From Marinobacter guineae (GTDB lineage: Bacteria; Pseudomonadota; Gammaproteobacteria; Pseudomonadales; Oleiphilaceae): a stretch of 64,000 nucleotides of DNA. The translations under genes were made by a program, and so were the position numbers. The notes under the pieces are model-generated. The model was not told the origin of the DNA and did no database searches. It saw nothing but the letters and a program-made list of their open reading frames with translations. Position 1 is the stretch's first letter. Every line of letters starts with the position of its first letter. Location: NCBI RefSeq assembly GCF_002744735.1, contig NZ_KZ319339.1:496001-560000 (forward strand). Direction: 5' to 3'. Below are positions 9,534 to 18,729 of the stretch, in pieces.

Positions 9534-10231
9534 ATCAGCCGGCCCTGTTCAAGCCGTAATACCCGCCCCAGACTCCGGGCCATTTTCATGTCATGGGTCA
9601 CCATGACAAAAGCAATGCCCAGCTGATCCCGAAGGGACTCGATCAGCGACCTGACCCCTTCACCCGTGTGCTCGTCAAGATTGCCGGTTGGCTCATCCAT
9701 CAGTACGCAATCCGGCTCGTTAACGAGCGCCCGGGCGATCGCAACCCGCTGACGCTCACCGCCGGAGAGTTCACCCGGTTTATGCGCCAGTCGTTCTGCA
9801 AGGCCAACCCGGCTTAACATCGTATCCGCTTTCTTCCGGGCGTCGGTGATCGACATGCCACCCAATACGCAAGGCATCATGACGTTTTCCAGTGCCGAGA
9901 ATTCCGGCAACAAGTGATGAAACTGGTACACAAACCCAAGGTAACGATTACGGAACCTCGCTCGGCCGGCCTCAGAAAGCCGGTGGATATCCTTGCCACA
10001 GATGGAAATCTGACCCGATGACGGTTTGTCCAGCCCGCCAAGCAGGTTAAGCAGAGTGGTTTTTCCGGCGCCACTGCTACCGACAATGGCTACCGTTTCT
10101 CCGGGCGCCACTTCCAGGGAAATATCCGAAAAAATGGTCAGCTTTTCGGGCCCCTCACTGTAGGTGCGGGTCACCTGCCGACAGTCAATCACCAGGGGGG
10201 AGTCCGCCATGGTCGATGGTTCCTTACTCAT
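9521..10231 (-). CDS. lolD: Lipoprotein-releasing system ATP-binding protein
   Basis: LolD is the ATPase of the complex that extracts lipoproteins from the inner membrane and hands them to LolA. The 236-residue protein has Walker A GSSGAGKT at 51-58, signature ELSGGERQR at 154-162 and Walker B VLMDEP around 176-181. Its start overlaps the permease gene by 8 bp, so the two are coupled. Downstream it runs 13 bp into the convergent DUF2062 gene, so the second permease (lolE) found after lolD in E. coli and Pseudomonas is absent here. A second ATG lies 7 codons into the frame. Confidence 0.96.
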   Translation of the reverse strand: MSKEPSTMADSPLVIDCRQVTRTYSEGPEKLTIFSDISLEVAPGETVAIVGSSGAGKTTLLNLLGGLDKPSSGQISICGKDIHRLSEAGRARFRNRYLGFVYQFHHLLPEFSALENVMMPCVLGGMSITDARKKADTMLSRVGLAERLAHKPGELSGGERQRVAIARALVNEPDCVLMDEPTGNLDEHTGEGVRSLIESLRDQLGIAFVMVTHDMKMARSLGRVLRLEQGRLIQEV

Positions 10232-11465
10232 AGCGAAGTGCCTCCGCGGGGTCCACTCTCGAAGCCCGCCAGGCCGGGTAGATGGTTGCCAGAAGGCTCA
10301 TGGCAAGGCCGGCTCCGCTGATTATGAAAACGTCCCGCCATTGCAGCTGCGAAGGCAGGTAACTGATGAAATAGACGTCGGCACTGAGAAACTGGTGCCC
10401 CAGCGCGCCTTCAAGCCAGGAAATGAAGGCACTGATATTGAGCGCGCCAAACACCCCCAGTGAGGTTCCTATGACCGTGCCGAAGATACCGATTACCGCA
10501 CCCTGAACAATGAAAATCCGCATGATCCGACCCGGGGTCGCCCCCATGGTCCTGAGAATGGCTATGTCACCGGTTTTGTCGGTGACGACCATCACCAGAG
10601 TGGACACGATGTTGAACGCAGCCACGGCGACAATGAACATGAGCAGCAGACCGATCATCGTTTTCTCCATGCGGATGGCCTGGAACAGATTGCCGTGGGT
10701 GCGGGTCCAGTCGGACACGTAGTAACGACCGGGCAGTTCCTTCGCGACGTCTTCCGACACCCGGGGGGCTGCAAACAGATCGTCCACCAGCAAGCGGATT
10801 CCTTCCGCCTTGCCGCCGGTACGCATAAGTTTTGCGGCATCGTCCATGTGGATCAGGGTGTAATTCCCATCCAGCTCGGCGCCGACACTGAAAACACCCT
10901 TTACCGTAAACCGCTTGAGCCTCGGCAGGACACCTGCAGGTGTCACGGAAGCCTCGGGCAGCACTACGGTCACCTTGTCACCCACCTGAAGGCGCAAACT
11001 GGCCGCCATCAGCCGGCCGATGATAATGCCGAACTCACCGGACACAAGATCATCGAGCCCGCCTTCAATCATGTGATTTTCAATGATTGAAACGGTGCGC
11101 TCCTGATCCGGGAGAATGCCATTGAGCATCACGCCTCGGACATTGCCACCGCCAGTCACCATACCCTGGCCCTGAATAAAGGGCGCGGCTGCCAACACGC
11201 GTGGGTGCTCCTCAACCCGGGCATCCACGGATTGCCAGTCGTCCAGGGGGCCGGTGCCCTGAATCGTGGCGTGGGGCACCATACCGAGAATTCTCTGTTT
11301 CAGTTCCCGGTCGAAGCCATTCATCACGGAGAGAACAATAATCAGCACCGCGACGCCCAGCATCAGCCCGATCATCGAGGTCAGGGAAATAAAGGATATG
11401 AAGTGATTTCTGCGCTTGGCGGCCGTGTACCGCAAGCCTATGTAAAACGATAAGGGTCTGAACAT
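10224..11465 (-). CDS. lolC: LolC/LolE-family lipoprotein-releasing permease
   Basis: The 413-residue permease starts MFRPLSFYIGLRYTAAKRRN, the conserved N-terminus of LolC/LolE; the open frame continues 79 codons upstream but without family resemblance, so the ATG at 11465 is chosen. It has one N-terminal transmembrane helix (about 22-45), a large periplasmic domain, and three C-terminal helices with GDIAILRTMGATPGRIMRIF and the ending YPAWRASRVDPAEALRYE. It overlaps lolD by 8 bp. As the only permease gene in the operon it may be a LolF-type hybrid that works as a homodimer; the symbol lolC is therefore provisional. Confidence 0.92.
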   Translation of the reverse strand: MFRPLSFYIGLRYTAAKRRNHFISFISLTSMIGLMLGVAVLIIVLSVMNGFDRELKQRILGMVPHATIQGTGPLDDWQSVDARVEEHPRVLAAAPFIQGQGMVTGGGNVRGVMLNGILPDQERTVSIIENHMIEGGLDDLVSGEFGIIIGRLMAASLRLQVGDKVTVVLPEASVTPAGVLPRLKRFTVKGVFSVGAELDGNYTLIHMDDAAKLMRTGGKAEGIRLLVDDLFAAPRVSEDVAKELPGRYYVSDWTRTHGNLFQAIRMEKTMIGLLLMFIVAVAAFNIVSTLVMVVTDKTGDIAILRTMGATPGRIMRIFIVQGAVIGIFGTVIGTSLGVFGALNISAFISWLEGALGHQFLSADVYFISYLPSQLQWRDVFIISGAGLAMSLLATIYPAWRASRVDPAEALRYE

Positions 11466-11587
11466 GGAGAGGAGCCTGTTGCTACCTTCGGGTCTGTCGT
11501 GGTCTGGTTTTCCCGGGCACCTTCCAGCACCGAGGGAAACTGCTAAACTGTTCTGTACCAATAAAAATTCTGTTTTCCGGAGCCGAG

Positions 11588-12175
11588 ATGCAGCCATCCA
11601 ACACCCCCAGCGAACCGGCGGATTATTCACCCGATCGCCGGGACTTTTTCCGCATTGAAGACCGGATCGGCCTGGAAATTCGCAAGCTGGCGCCCGGTAC
11701 ACCCCTGGATACGGATGCGTTTGACGGAGACCATCTTGAAAGCCTGAAAGCGGAGTTCAGGCGGCTGGACCAGGACGTGAAGTCCCAACTCGCCAGCCTT
11801 GCCGAGAAAGACCGACTACTTACCGGACTGATCAAATCCCTGAACGGCAAGCTGGATACGCTTGCGCGCATTATGGCCTTTGAGCAAAATCCGTTGCAAC
11901 CGGAGGACTGGCAGGATGTGACCCTGAGCGAGGGCGGCCTGTCATTCTCCAGCAGTACGCCGGCCTGGCAACCGGGGGACTGGCTTGCCGTTCGCATGAC
12001 ACTTCCGCCAGAGCTTTTCCAGCCTCAGGCTATCGCCCAGGTACTGGAGGTACACCCCGATTCCTCAGGTGGGGCAAGGGTCCACACCGAGTTTACCCGG
12101 ATCGATGACAGCGATCGCCAGCAGATCGCGCGGCATGTGATGCGGTGGCAGATTCGCCAGCGCCAAAAAGAGTAG
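11588..12175 (+). CDS. PilZ domain protein, putative c-di-GMP effector
   Basis: The 195-residue cytoplasmic protein has the PilZ RxxxR motif near the N-terminus (Arg18-Asp-Phe-Phe-Arg22), a helical segment about 45-90 rich in Leu, Lys and Glu, then a beta-barrel region with TLSEGGLSF where PilZ domains normally have [DN]xSxxG. The aspartate of that second motif is replaced by threonine, so binding may be altered or the domain may be an atypical one with an inserted coiled coil. It is divergent from the lolC permease gene. A PilZ-like neighbour of lolC is, to my recollection, also present in P. aeruginosa. Confidence 0.8.
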   Translation: MQPSNTPSEPADYSPDRRDFFRIEDRIGLEIRKLAPGTPLDTDAFDGDHLESLKAEFRRLDQDVKSQLASLAEKDRLLTGLIKSLNGKLDTLARIMAFEQNPLQPEDWQDVTLSEGGLSFSSSTPAWQPGDWLAVRMTLPPELFQPQAIAQVLEVHPDSSGGARVHTEFTRIDDSDRQQIARHVMRWQIRQRQKE

Positions 12176-12283
12176 ACTGGGGAAAAACGGGTGACTTTTG
12201 CTAATCTTTTTCGGATATTACGCTTTATCCATGTCTTCCAGAACGAATTTTCGGTGGACAACAGTCTTAATGGAGATCGATCA

Positions 12284-12586
12284 ATGACCAAAAACAGAAT
12301 TCTGCTCGGAACACTGGCTCTGGCTACCACCCTGGCCCTTTTCCCGGCCGCATCGGCAGTTGCCGAGGAGATCCGCGTCCCGGTGGGAGCCCAGGCAGAC
12401 CGTGACCAGGCAAATTTTCCTGGCACCGGCATGAGCCAGGCTTCGGTCCGATCTTCCTGGGGCTCCCCCCTGGAGATTCAGGGTCCGGTTGGTCAACCTC
12501 CCATCAGCCAGTGGCACTACCAGAATTTCGTGGTTTATTTCGAAAATGATCGGGTAATCCATACCGTTCTCAAGCACAATCGCTGA
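12284..12586 (+). CDS. Small secreted or periplasmic protein of unknown function
   Basis: This 100-residue product begins MTKNRILLGTLALATTLALF with a Sec signal peptide and likely cleavage after ASAVA, near residue 24. The mature part has the pattern MSQASVRSSWGSP, then SQWHYQNFVVYFENDRVIH. That arrangement, a short helix with WGxP and a final beta-strand ending in aromatic residues, recalls the SmpA/OmlA-like and DUF2845-like small envelope folds, but the resemblance is weak. The ATG at 12284 is preceded by GGAGATCGA; the upstream in-frame ATG at 12191 would put 31 non-signal residues before the leader and is rejected. Confidence 0.75.
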   Translation: MTKNRILLGTLALATTLALFPAASAVAEEIRVPVGAQADRDQANFPGTGMSQASVRSSWGSPLEIQGPVGQPPISQWHYQNFVVYFENDRVIHTVLKHNR

Positions 12587-12692
12587 ATAACTGATAGCGG
12601 CCCGCGAAGGCCCGAATTCCCCCGCTCATGTCCTGACGTTCAGCCGACCGCTGGCTAGAATGGCGTCTTTTGTGATTTAAGGTGGCTGTGAA

Positions 12693-13748
12693 GTGACAAC
12701 AACCAGACGCGTATTGCCCGCCGAATGGGCTCCCCAGAGTGCCGTAATGCTGACCTGGCCTCACCCCGGGACAGACTGGGCATATATACTTGATGAGGTC
12801 GAGCCGGTCTTCCTCGACATCGCCAGGGCCGTACTTCGCTATGAGAACCTGGTGATCAGCTGCGAGTTCGTTGCCCGCCTGCAGGAACTTGACAGGGATC
12901 TGAACCGGTATGCTGAAGAAAACGGCTTTCCGGGTCGGGTACACATCGTTCCGGCACCGGCAAACGACACCTGGGCCCGGGATCATGGCCCCATTACTAT
13001 CGTAACCGATGACGGTCCGGCGCTGCTCGATTTCCGCTTCAACGCTTGGGGCGGGAAGTTCCCCTTCGAGAAAGACGACGCCCTCAACCGGCACCTGGCC
13101 AACGCCGGCGTATTCGGTGCTACCCCGATGCAGCAGGTCGACTTTGTCCTGGAAGGTGGCTCCATCGAGTCCGATGGCCTGGGTACCCTGCTAACCACCT
13201 CCGAGTGCCTGCTGACTCCCACCCGAAACCCTTCTGTGGACCGGACCGCAATCGAGCAGTTGCTTGCCGAAGTTCTCGGCGTTACTCGTATTCTCTGGCT
13301 TAACCACGGTTATCTCGAAGGTGACGACACCGACAGCCATATAGACACCCTGGCCAGATTCTGCGCCCCAGACCACATCTGCTATGTGACCTGCCCGGAT
13401 GTCGCGGACGAACACTACAGTGCTCTGGCTGCTATGGAGGAAGAGCTGCAGCAATTCCGCCAGCTGGACGGTACTCCCTACAAACTGACAGCACTGCCCT
13501 GGCCGGAGGCAATCCAAGATGAAGACGGAGAACGCCTTCCTGCCACCTACGCAAACTTTCTGATTATCAACGATGCGGTTCTGCTTCCGGTCTACGGGGT
13601 TGCCCAGGACGAAGAGGCGATTGCGGTCATGAAGGAGATTTTCCCTTCCCGTGACATTGTGCCGATTGATTGCCGGGCCCTGATTCGTCAGCATGGCAGC
13701 CTTCACTGCGTTACCATGCAGATTCCGGCCGGAGTCGTTACTTCATGA
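12693..13748 (+). CDS. aguA: Agmatine deiminase
   Basis: AguA hydrolyses agmatine to N-carbamoylputrescine and ammonia. The 351-residue protein shows the family features: RVLPAEWAPQSAVMLTWPH near the N-terminus, PANDTWARDHGP, DDTDSHID, and the catalytic cysteine Cys339 in SLHCVTMQIPAG. It begins with GTG at 12693, placed by an upstream AAGGTGG. Its stop codon overlaps the start of aguB (ATGA), so the two enzymes of the agmatine pathway to putrescine are made together. No dedicated regulator is adjacent. Confidence 0.96.
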   Translation: MTTTRRVLPAEWAPQSAVMLTWPHPGTDWAYILDEVEPVFLDIARAVLRYENLVISCEFVARLQELDRDLNRYAEENGFPGRVHIVPAPANDTWARDHGPITIVTDDGPALLDFRFNAWGGKFPFEKDDALNRHLANAGVFGATPMQQVDFVLEGGSIESDGLGTLLTTSECLLTPTRNPSVDRTAIEQLLAEVLGVTRILWLNHGYLEGDDTDSHIDTLARFCAPDHICYVTCPDVADEHYSALAAMEEELQQFRQLDGTPYKLTALPWPEAIQDEDGERLPATYANFLIINDAVLLPVYGVAQDEEAIAVMKEIFPSRDIVPIDCRALIRQHGSLHCVTMQIPAGVVTS

Positions 13749-14668
13749 GCACCAAACTGACCGGCAGCCAGATCGCCATCGCCGCCATCCAGCAGGCCTG
13801 CAGCCCTGATAAGGCCGCCAGCCTGGCGGTCACGGAAAAACTGGTACGGGAAGCCGCAGCCAACGGGGCCGACCTGATCATCCTGCAGGAGCTCCACGCC
13901 ACGCTGTACTTCTGCCAGACGGAAGACACCGCAGTTTTCGAACTGGCGGAATCCATACCCGGGCCCACCAGCCAGAGACTCTCTGATCTGGCCGGTGAGT
14001 TGGGCATTGTCCTGGTAGGCTCCATCTTTGAACGGCGGATGAACGGTGTCTATCACAACACCGCCGTGGTGTTTGAGAAAGACGGCTCCATGGCCGGGAT
14101 TTACCGGAAAATGCACATTCCTGATGACCCCGGTTTCTACGAAAAGTTTTACTTCACCCCCGGTGACGCGCAGTTCAACGATGGCCACAGTGGTTTTACT
14201 CCCATTGACACCTCCGTTGGCAGGCTGGGCGTCCTGGTGTGCTGGGACCAGTGGTACCCGGAAGCGGCCCGACTGATGGCCCTGGCCGGCGCCGAGATAC
14301 TGATCTACCCCACTGCCATCGGCTGGGATGTCACCGACGACCCGGACGAGCAGGCACGACAGCTGGAAGCCTGGGTAACCGTGCAACGAGGCCATGCGGT
14401 GGCCAACAACCTGCCTGTGGTCGCGCCAAACCGCGTTGGTACCGAACCGGACCCTTCCGGGCAGAGCGATGGCATCCGGTTCTGGGGTAACAGTTTCATT
14501 TGCGGACCTCAGGGCGAGTTCCTGGCCCGGGCAGATGACAATTCCGAATGCATTCTGACTGTAACGCTCGATCGCAACCGCAGTGAATCGGTTCGTCGCA
14601 TCTGGCCGTATCTGAGAGACCGCAGGATTGACGCCTACGGTGATATTCTCAAACGCGTGAGGGACTGA
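13745..14668 (+). CDS. aguB: N-carbamoylputrescine amidase
   Basis: AguB converts N-carbamoylputrescine to putrescine, CO2 and ammonia. The 307-residue nitrilase-superfamily protein has the catalytic triad Glu49 (LQELHATLYF), Lys122 (RKMHIPDDP) and Cys166 (VLVCWDQWYPEA). The open frame extends 25 codons upstream, but the ATG at 13745 overlaps the aguA stop by 4 bp and gives the conserved N-terminus, so it is chosen. Together with arginine decarboxylase elsewhere in the genome it would form the arginine-agmatine-putrescine route. Confidence 0.96.
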   Translation: MSTKLTGSQIAIAAIQQACSPDKAASLAVTEKLVREAAANGADLIILQELHATLYFCQTEDTAVFELAESIPGPTSQRLSDLAGELGIVLVGSIFERRMNGVYHNTAVVFEKDGSMAGIYRKMHIPDDPGFYEKFYFTPGDAQFNDGHSGFTPIDTSVGRLGVLVCWDQWYPEAARLMALAGAEILIYPTAIGWDVTDDPDEQARQLEAWVTVQRGHAVANNLPVVAPNRVGTEPDPSGQSDGIRFWGNSFICGPQGEFLARADDNSECILTVTLDRNRSESVRRIWPYLRDRRIDAYGDILKRVRD

Positions 14669-14675
14669 GCCAGGA

Positions 14676-15587
14676 ATGAGAAAACTGGTCGATACCGTTG
14701 TCAGTGAACTGAACCAGATACTGCTGGGCAAGGATCAACAGGTCCGCCTTGCTCTCTGTGGCCTCCTGGCCCGGGGTCACCTATTGATTGAAGACATTCC
14801 CGGCATGGGCAAAACCACCCTCTCCCATGCCCTGGCCAAAGTGATGGGGCTCAGCTACCAGCGCATCCAGTTTACCAATGACCTGCTACCAGCCGATGTG
14901 CTTGGCTACTCCATGTACGACAAACAGGCCGGCAGCCTGGTTTTCCATCCGGGCCCGATCTTCGCCCAGGTGGTACTGGCAGACGAAATCAACCGGGCAT
15001 CACCACGTACCCAGAGCGCCCTGCTTGAAGCCATGGAAGAGCGCCAGGTATCCATCGAAGGCGAAACCCGGCCGCTGCCCCACCCTTTCTTCGTGATTGC
15101 CACCCAGAACCCGATCGAGCAGGGTGGCACCTACCCCCTGCCCGAATCCCAGCTGGACCGGTTCCTTATGCGCCTGCGCCTGGGCTATCCGGACCCCAGA
15201 GCCGAGCGGGAACTGCTGGAAGGCGAAGACCGCCGTGTGCTGACCGAAAAGCTCGGCACCCTGCTCTCACAGGCCGACCTGGAAACCCTTCAGGAAGGCG
15301 TCACCCGGATAACCGCCAGCCCGGCCCTGCTGGACTATATTCAGCGCCTGCTGGAACAAAGCCGCAGAATGCCGGGGCTGCTTTACGGGCTCTCTCCAAG
15401 GGCCGGACTGGGCCTGCTGCGGGCGTCCAAGGCATGGGCCCTGATGGAAGGCCGGCACCACGTACTGCCGGACGATATTCAGGCCGTCTTCTCGGCAGTG
15501 GCCGAACACCGCCTGGAACAGGGCGAATCCGGCAAAAGCACCGAACGGGTCAGACAGCTTCTTGCCACCGTGTCAGTGCTTGAGTAA
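14676..15587 (+). CDS. MoxR-family AAA+ ATPase
   Basis: The 303-residue protein is a MoxR-type AAA+ ATPase: Walker A IPGMGKTT at 41-48, Walker B VVLADEINRA, sensor region ATQNPIEQGGTYPLPE and the C-terminal lid with LSPRAGLGLLRASKAWA. MoxR proteins usually act as chaperones with a von Willebrand A protein and a DUF58 protein encoded next door. Here none of these partners is present: the next gene is trxB, after a 141-bp gap. It begins 7 bp after aguB, so it is probably co-transcribed with the putrescine genes, a neighbourhood that gives no obvious client. Confidence 0.93.
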   Translation: MRKLVDTVVSELNQILLGKDQQVRLALCGLLARGHLLIEDIPGMGKTTLSHALAKVMGLSYQRIQFTNDLLPADVLGYSMYDKQAGSLVFHPGPIFAQVVLADEINRASPRTQSALLEAMEERQVSIEGETRPLPHPFFVIATQNPIEQGGTYPLPESQLDRFLMRLRLGYPDPRAERELLEGEDRRVLTEKLGTLLSQADLETLQEGVTRITASPALLDYIQRLLEQSRRMPGLLYGLSPRAGLGLLRASKAWALMEGRHHVLPDDIQAVFSAVAEHRLEQGESGKSTERVRQLLATVSVLE

Positions 15588-15683
15588 ATAGCAAGGTTTT
15601 ATAAGCGGTATTGCCCAAAACGAATGGCAGACAGCCGCTTTCATGTTAGCCTTTCCACCTTTCCCCGAAGCGCCTGGCCCTGA

Positions 15684-16682
<999 letters not shown>

Positions 16683-16750
16683 TTGTGATTGAGTAAGAGT
16701 GCGAAGAAGGAACGCGAACTCAGGAGTTTGCAAAGGCTGGTGGGAACCCG

Positions 16751-16823
16751 CTTCTGAAACTGTGCGGAGCCATGGATGGCGGAGCCAAGCGTACAGGGAA
16801 GTATTCACAGCGTGTTTCAGAAG
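16751..16823. repeat. Inverted-repeat element, likely interspersed repeat
   Basis: The 5' arm CTTCTGAAAC (16751-16760) and the 3' arm GTTTCAGAAG (16814-16823) are perfect reverse complements. The pairing continues with TGTG against CACA after a 4-nt bulge (GCGT). The 53-nt centre contains two GGAGCC copies flanking ATGGATGGC. Only one copy is in the window. The core GGAGCCATGGATGGCGGAGC resembles, from memory, a sequence repeated in Marinobacter genomes; copy number cannot be checked here. It occupies the trxB-aat gap and may affect the 3' end of the trxB transcript or the aat promoter. Confidence 0.6.
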
Positions 16824-16901
16824 GCTGGCCCTCCCGGGCGCGACTCCCAAGTCCGATCAACATGAGATCAGTTTGAAAATCTGAGCAAAAACCGGATATG
16901 G

Positions 16902-17615
16902 ATGACCTCACTACCCTGGCTAGACCCTGACCAACTCTGGTTCCCTCCGGCCAACGAAGCCCTGGACGACCCGGACGGCCTCCTGGCACTCGGCGGCGAC
17001 CTGTCCACCGACCGGCTCATACTCGCCTACCGGAACGGCATCTTCCCCTGGTACAGCGACGAGCAACCCATACTCTGGTGGTCACCCAACCCCAGATGCG
17101 TATTGTTTCCGAACGAAATCCACGTATCCCGAAGCCTCCGCCGCACCCTGAACCAGCACCGCTTTCAGGTTACCGCCGATCAGGCCTTCGGCCGAATCAT
17201 CCGCCTGTGCGCCTCCACCCGGGCCGAGGGCACCTGGATCACTGAAGAAATGATCGCCAGCTACGCCGAACTGCACCAAATGGGCGTGGCACACTCCATT
17301 GAAGTCTGGAACCACAGGGGTGATCTTGCCGGCGGGATGTACGGCCTGGGTATCGGCCGGTGTTTCTTCGGCGAATCCATGTTCTCCCTGGAAACCAACG
17401 CCTCCAAAGTCCTGATGGTCCACCTTGCTCATCAGCTACAGACCTGGGGCTACCGGGTTATGGATTGCCAGGTGGAAAGTCGCCACCTGCTGACCATGGG
17501 CGCCAAAACTATTCCCCGGGAAGAGTTTTTATCTATACTCAGGATGAGCGTCGATCAAAAACCGGATCAGACCGACTGGACCTTCCACTGGCAATGGCCC
17601 GGGCCGGAGGATTAA
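16902..17615 (+). CDS. aat: Leucyl/phenylalanyl-tRNA-protein transferase
   Basis: Aat attaches Leu or Phe from charged tRNA to proteins with N-terminal Arg or Lys, creating N-degrons for ClpS-ClpAP. The 237-residue protein begins MTSLPWLDPDQLWFPPANEA and has the family blocks GLLALGGDLS, GIFPWYSDEQPILWWSPNPR, EGTWITEEM, GGMYGLGIGRCFFGESMFS and DCQVESRHLLTMGA. Its stop codon is immediately followed by the ATG of bpt, so the two aminoacyl-transferases are co-translated. clpA and clpS lie 1-4 kb downstream on the other strand. Confidence 0.97.
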   Translation: MTSLPWLDPDQLWFPPANEALDDPDGLLALGGDLSTDRLILAYRNGIFPWYSDEQPILWWSPNPRCVLFPNEIHVSRSLRRTLNQHRFQVTADQAFGRIIRLCASTRAEGTWITEEMIASYAELHQMGVAHSIEVWNHRGDLAGGMYGLGIGRCFFGESMFSLETNASKVLMVHLAHQLQTWGYRVMDCQVESRHLLTMGAKTIPREEFLSILRMSVDQKPDQTDWTFHWQWPGPED

Positions 17616-18329
17616 ATGAGCAATCTCAGAACCCTGGTGTTCTTTGCAACCCCGCCACACGACTGCAGTTACCTGCCAGACCACGAGGCAACCACCATGT
17701 TCGTGGATCCGCGGGCCCATATCGACAAAAAACTCTACAGCCAGCTCACCGCGCTCGGCTTCCGCCGCAGTGGCGGCCATTATTACCGCCCTCACTGCGA
17801 GCAGTGCAACGCCTGCATTGCCGTACGCCTTAAAGTAGATGACTTCGAACCCGACCGTAGCCAGAGACGGGTAATGAGGAAAAACGAAGATCTGGAGTGC
17901 ATGCTGGTGCCGGCCACCTTTACCGAACGGTATTATCAACTCTACGCCACCTATATCGAGGAACGGCACAAAGACGGCGATATGTACCCGCCGTCCCGGG
18001 AGCAGTTCACCTCGTTTCTGGTAGAGGGTGCCACCGATTCGTGGTTTCTTGAAATCCGCAAGGACAATAACCTGGTGGGTCTTGCCGCCGTAGACTTGCT
18101 GGATGATGGCCTGTCTGCCATCTATACTGTTTTCGAGCCTGAAATGGACGATCGCAGCCTTGGTACTTTTGCTATCCTGTGGCAAATTGACGAGGCCCGC
18201 CGCAAGGGCCTGCCACATCTGTATCTCGGTTACTGGATCAAACAGTGCCGGAAAATGAACTATAAAACCCGTTTCCGACCCATTGAAGCGCTCCGCGACG
18301 GCCAGTGGCGTGAGCTTGATGCCGACTGA
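17616..18329 (+). CDS. bpt: Aspartate/glutamate leucyltransferase
   Basis: Bpt transfers leucine from Leu-tRNA to proteins with N-terminal Asp or Glu. It is related to eukaryotic arginyltransferase but has the bacterial leucyl specificity. The 237-residue product shows the N-terminal cysteine region (FFATPPHDCSYL), the central motif YYRPHCEQCNACIAVRL and the C-terminal GNAT-like transferase part with HLYLGYWIKQCRKMNYK. It directly abuts aat. Together they extend the ClpS-dependent N-degron pathway to acidic and basic N-termini. Confidence 0.96.
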   Translation: MSNLRTLVFFATPPHDCSYLPDHEATTMFVDPRAHIDKKLYSQLTALGFRRSGGHYYRPHCEQCNACIAVRLKVDDFEPDRSQRRVMRKNEDLECMLVPATFTERYYQLYATYIEERHKDGDMYPPSREQFTSFLVEGATDSWFLEIRKDNNLVGLAAVDLLDDGLSAIYTVFEPEMDDRSLGTFAILWQIDEARRKGLPHLYLGYWIKQCRKMNYKTRFRPIEALRDGQWRELDAD

Positions 18330-18409
18330 CTTTGCCAAACGCGGATAAATAAGGCAGAATTGCGCAATTTAAAATCACGAGAACCATATCCTAACGAGGT
18401 TTCTACTGA

Positions 18410-18628
18410 ATGCCGAAATCAGATGCCATTGAAATGGAAGGTGTTATTATCGACACCCTTCCAAACACCATGTTCCGCGTTGAGCTGAGCAACGGTCATG
18501 TTGTGACGGCTCACATCTCCGGCAAGATGCGCAAGAACTACATCCGCATCCTGACAGGTGACAAGGTCAAGGTTGAGCTCACTCCCTACGACCTGAGCAA
18601 GGGCCGCATTGTGTACCGCGCCCGTTAA
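18410..18628 (+). CDS. infA: Translation initiation factor IF-1
   Basis: IF-1 is the 72-residue OB-fold protein that binds the ribosomal A site during initiation. The sequence from [20 protein letters not shown] to the final [13 protein letters not shown] is typical and complete. It lies 80 bp after bpt, with an ACGAGG ribosome site ahead of the ATG, and is followed by a strong terminator. The aat-bpt-infA order is conserved in Pseudomonas. Confidence 0.98.
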   Translation: MPKSDAIEMEGVIIDTLPNTMFRVELSNGHVVTAHISGKMRKNYIRILTGDKVKVELTPYDLSKGRIVYRAR

Positions 18629-18645
18629 GGCGCATGTGACATCTG

Positions 18646-18670
18646 AAAAGCCCCTCCGGGGGCTTTTTTT
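18646..18670 (+). terminator. Rho-independent terminator of infA
   Basis: Stem AAAGCCCC (18647-18654) pairs with GGGGCTTT and is followed by a T run to 18670. It lies 18 bp after the infA stop and ends the trxB/aat/bpt/infA transcription direction. Confidence 0.9.
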
Positions 18671-18681
18671 GTGAGGCCAAA

Positions 18682-18717
18682 AAAAACCGCTGCCTGGTTA
18701 CCCGGACAGCGGTTTTT
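18682..18717 (-). terminator. Terminator of clpA, possibly bidirectional
   Basis: AAAAACCGCTG (18682-18692) pairs with CAGCGGTTTTT (18707-18717). Read on the minus strand it gives a GC stem ending in a U run, 12 bp after the clpA stop codon. The symmetric A/T flanks would also allow it to act on plus-strand transcripts that pass the infA terminator. Confidence 0.85.
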
Positions 18718-18729
18718 CCTTACGTCGCC

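Noticed and set aside
13703..14731. Open frame of 342 codons opposite aguB
   Set aside because: aguB is certain from its catalytic triad; the opposite frame has no motif and is a codon-bias shadow.
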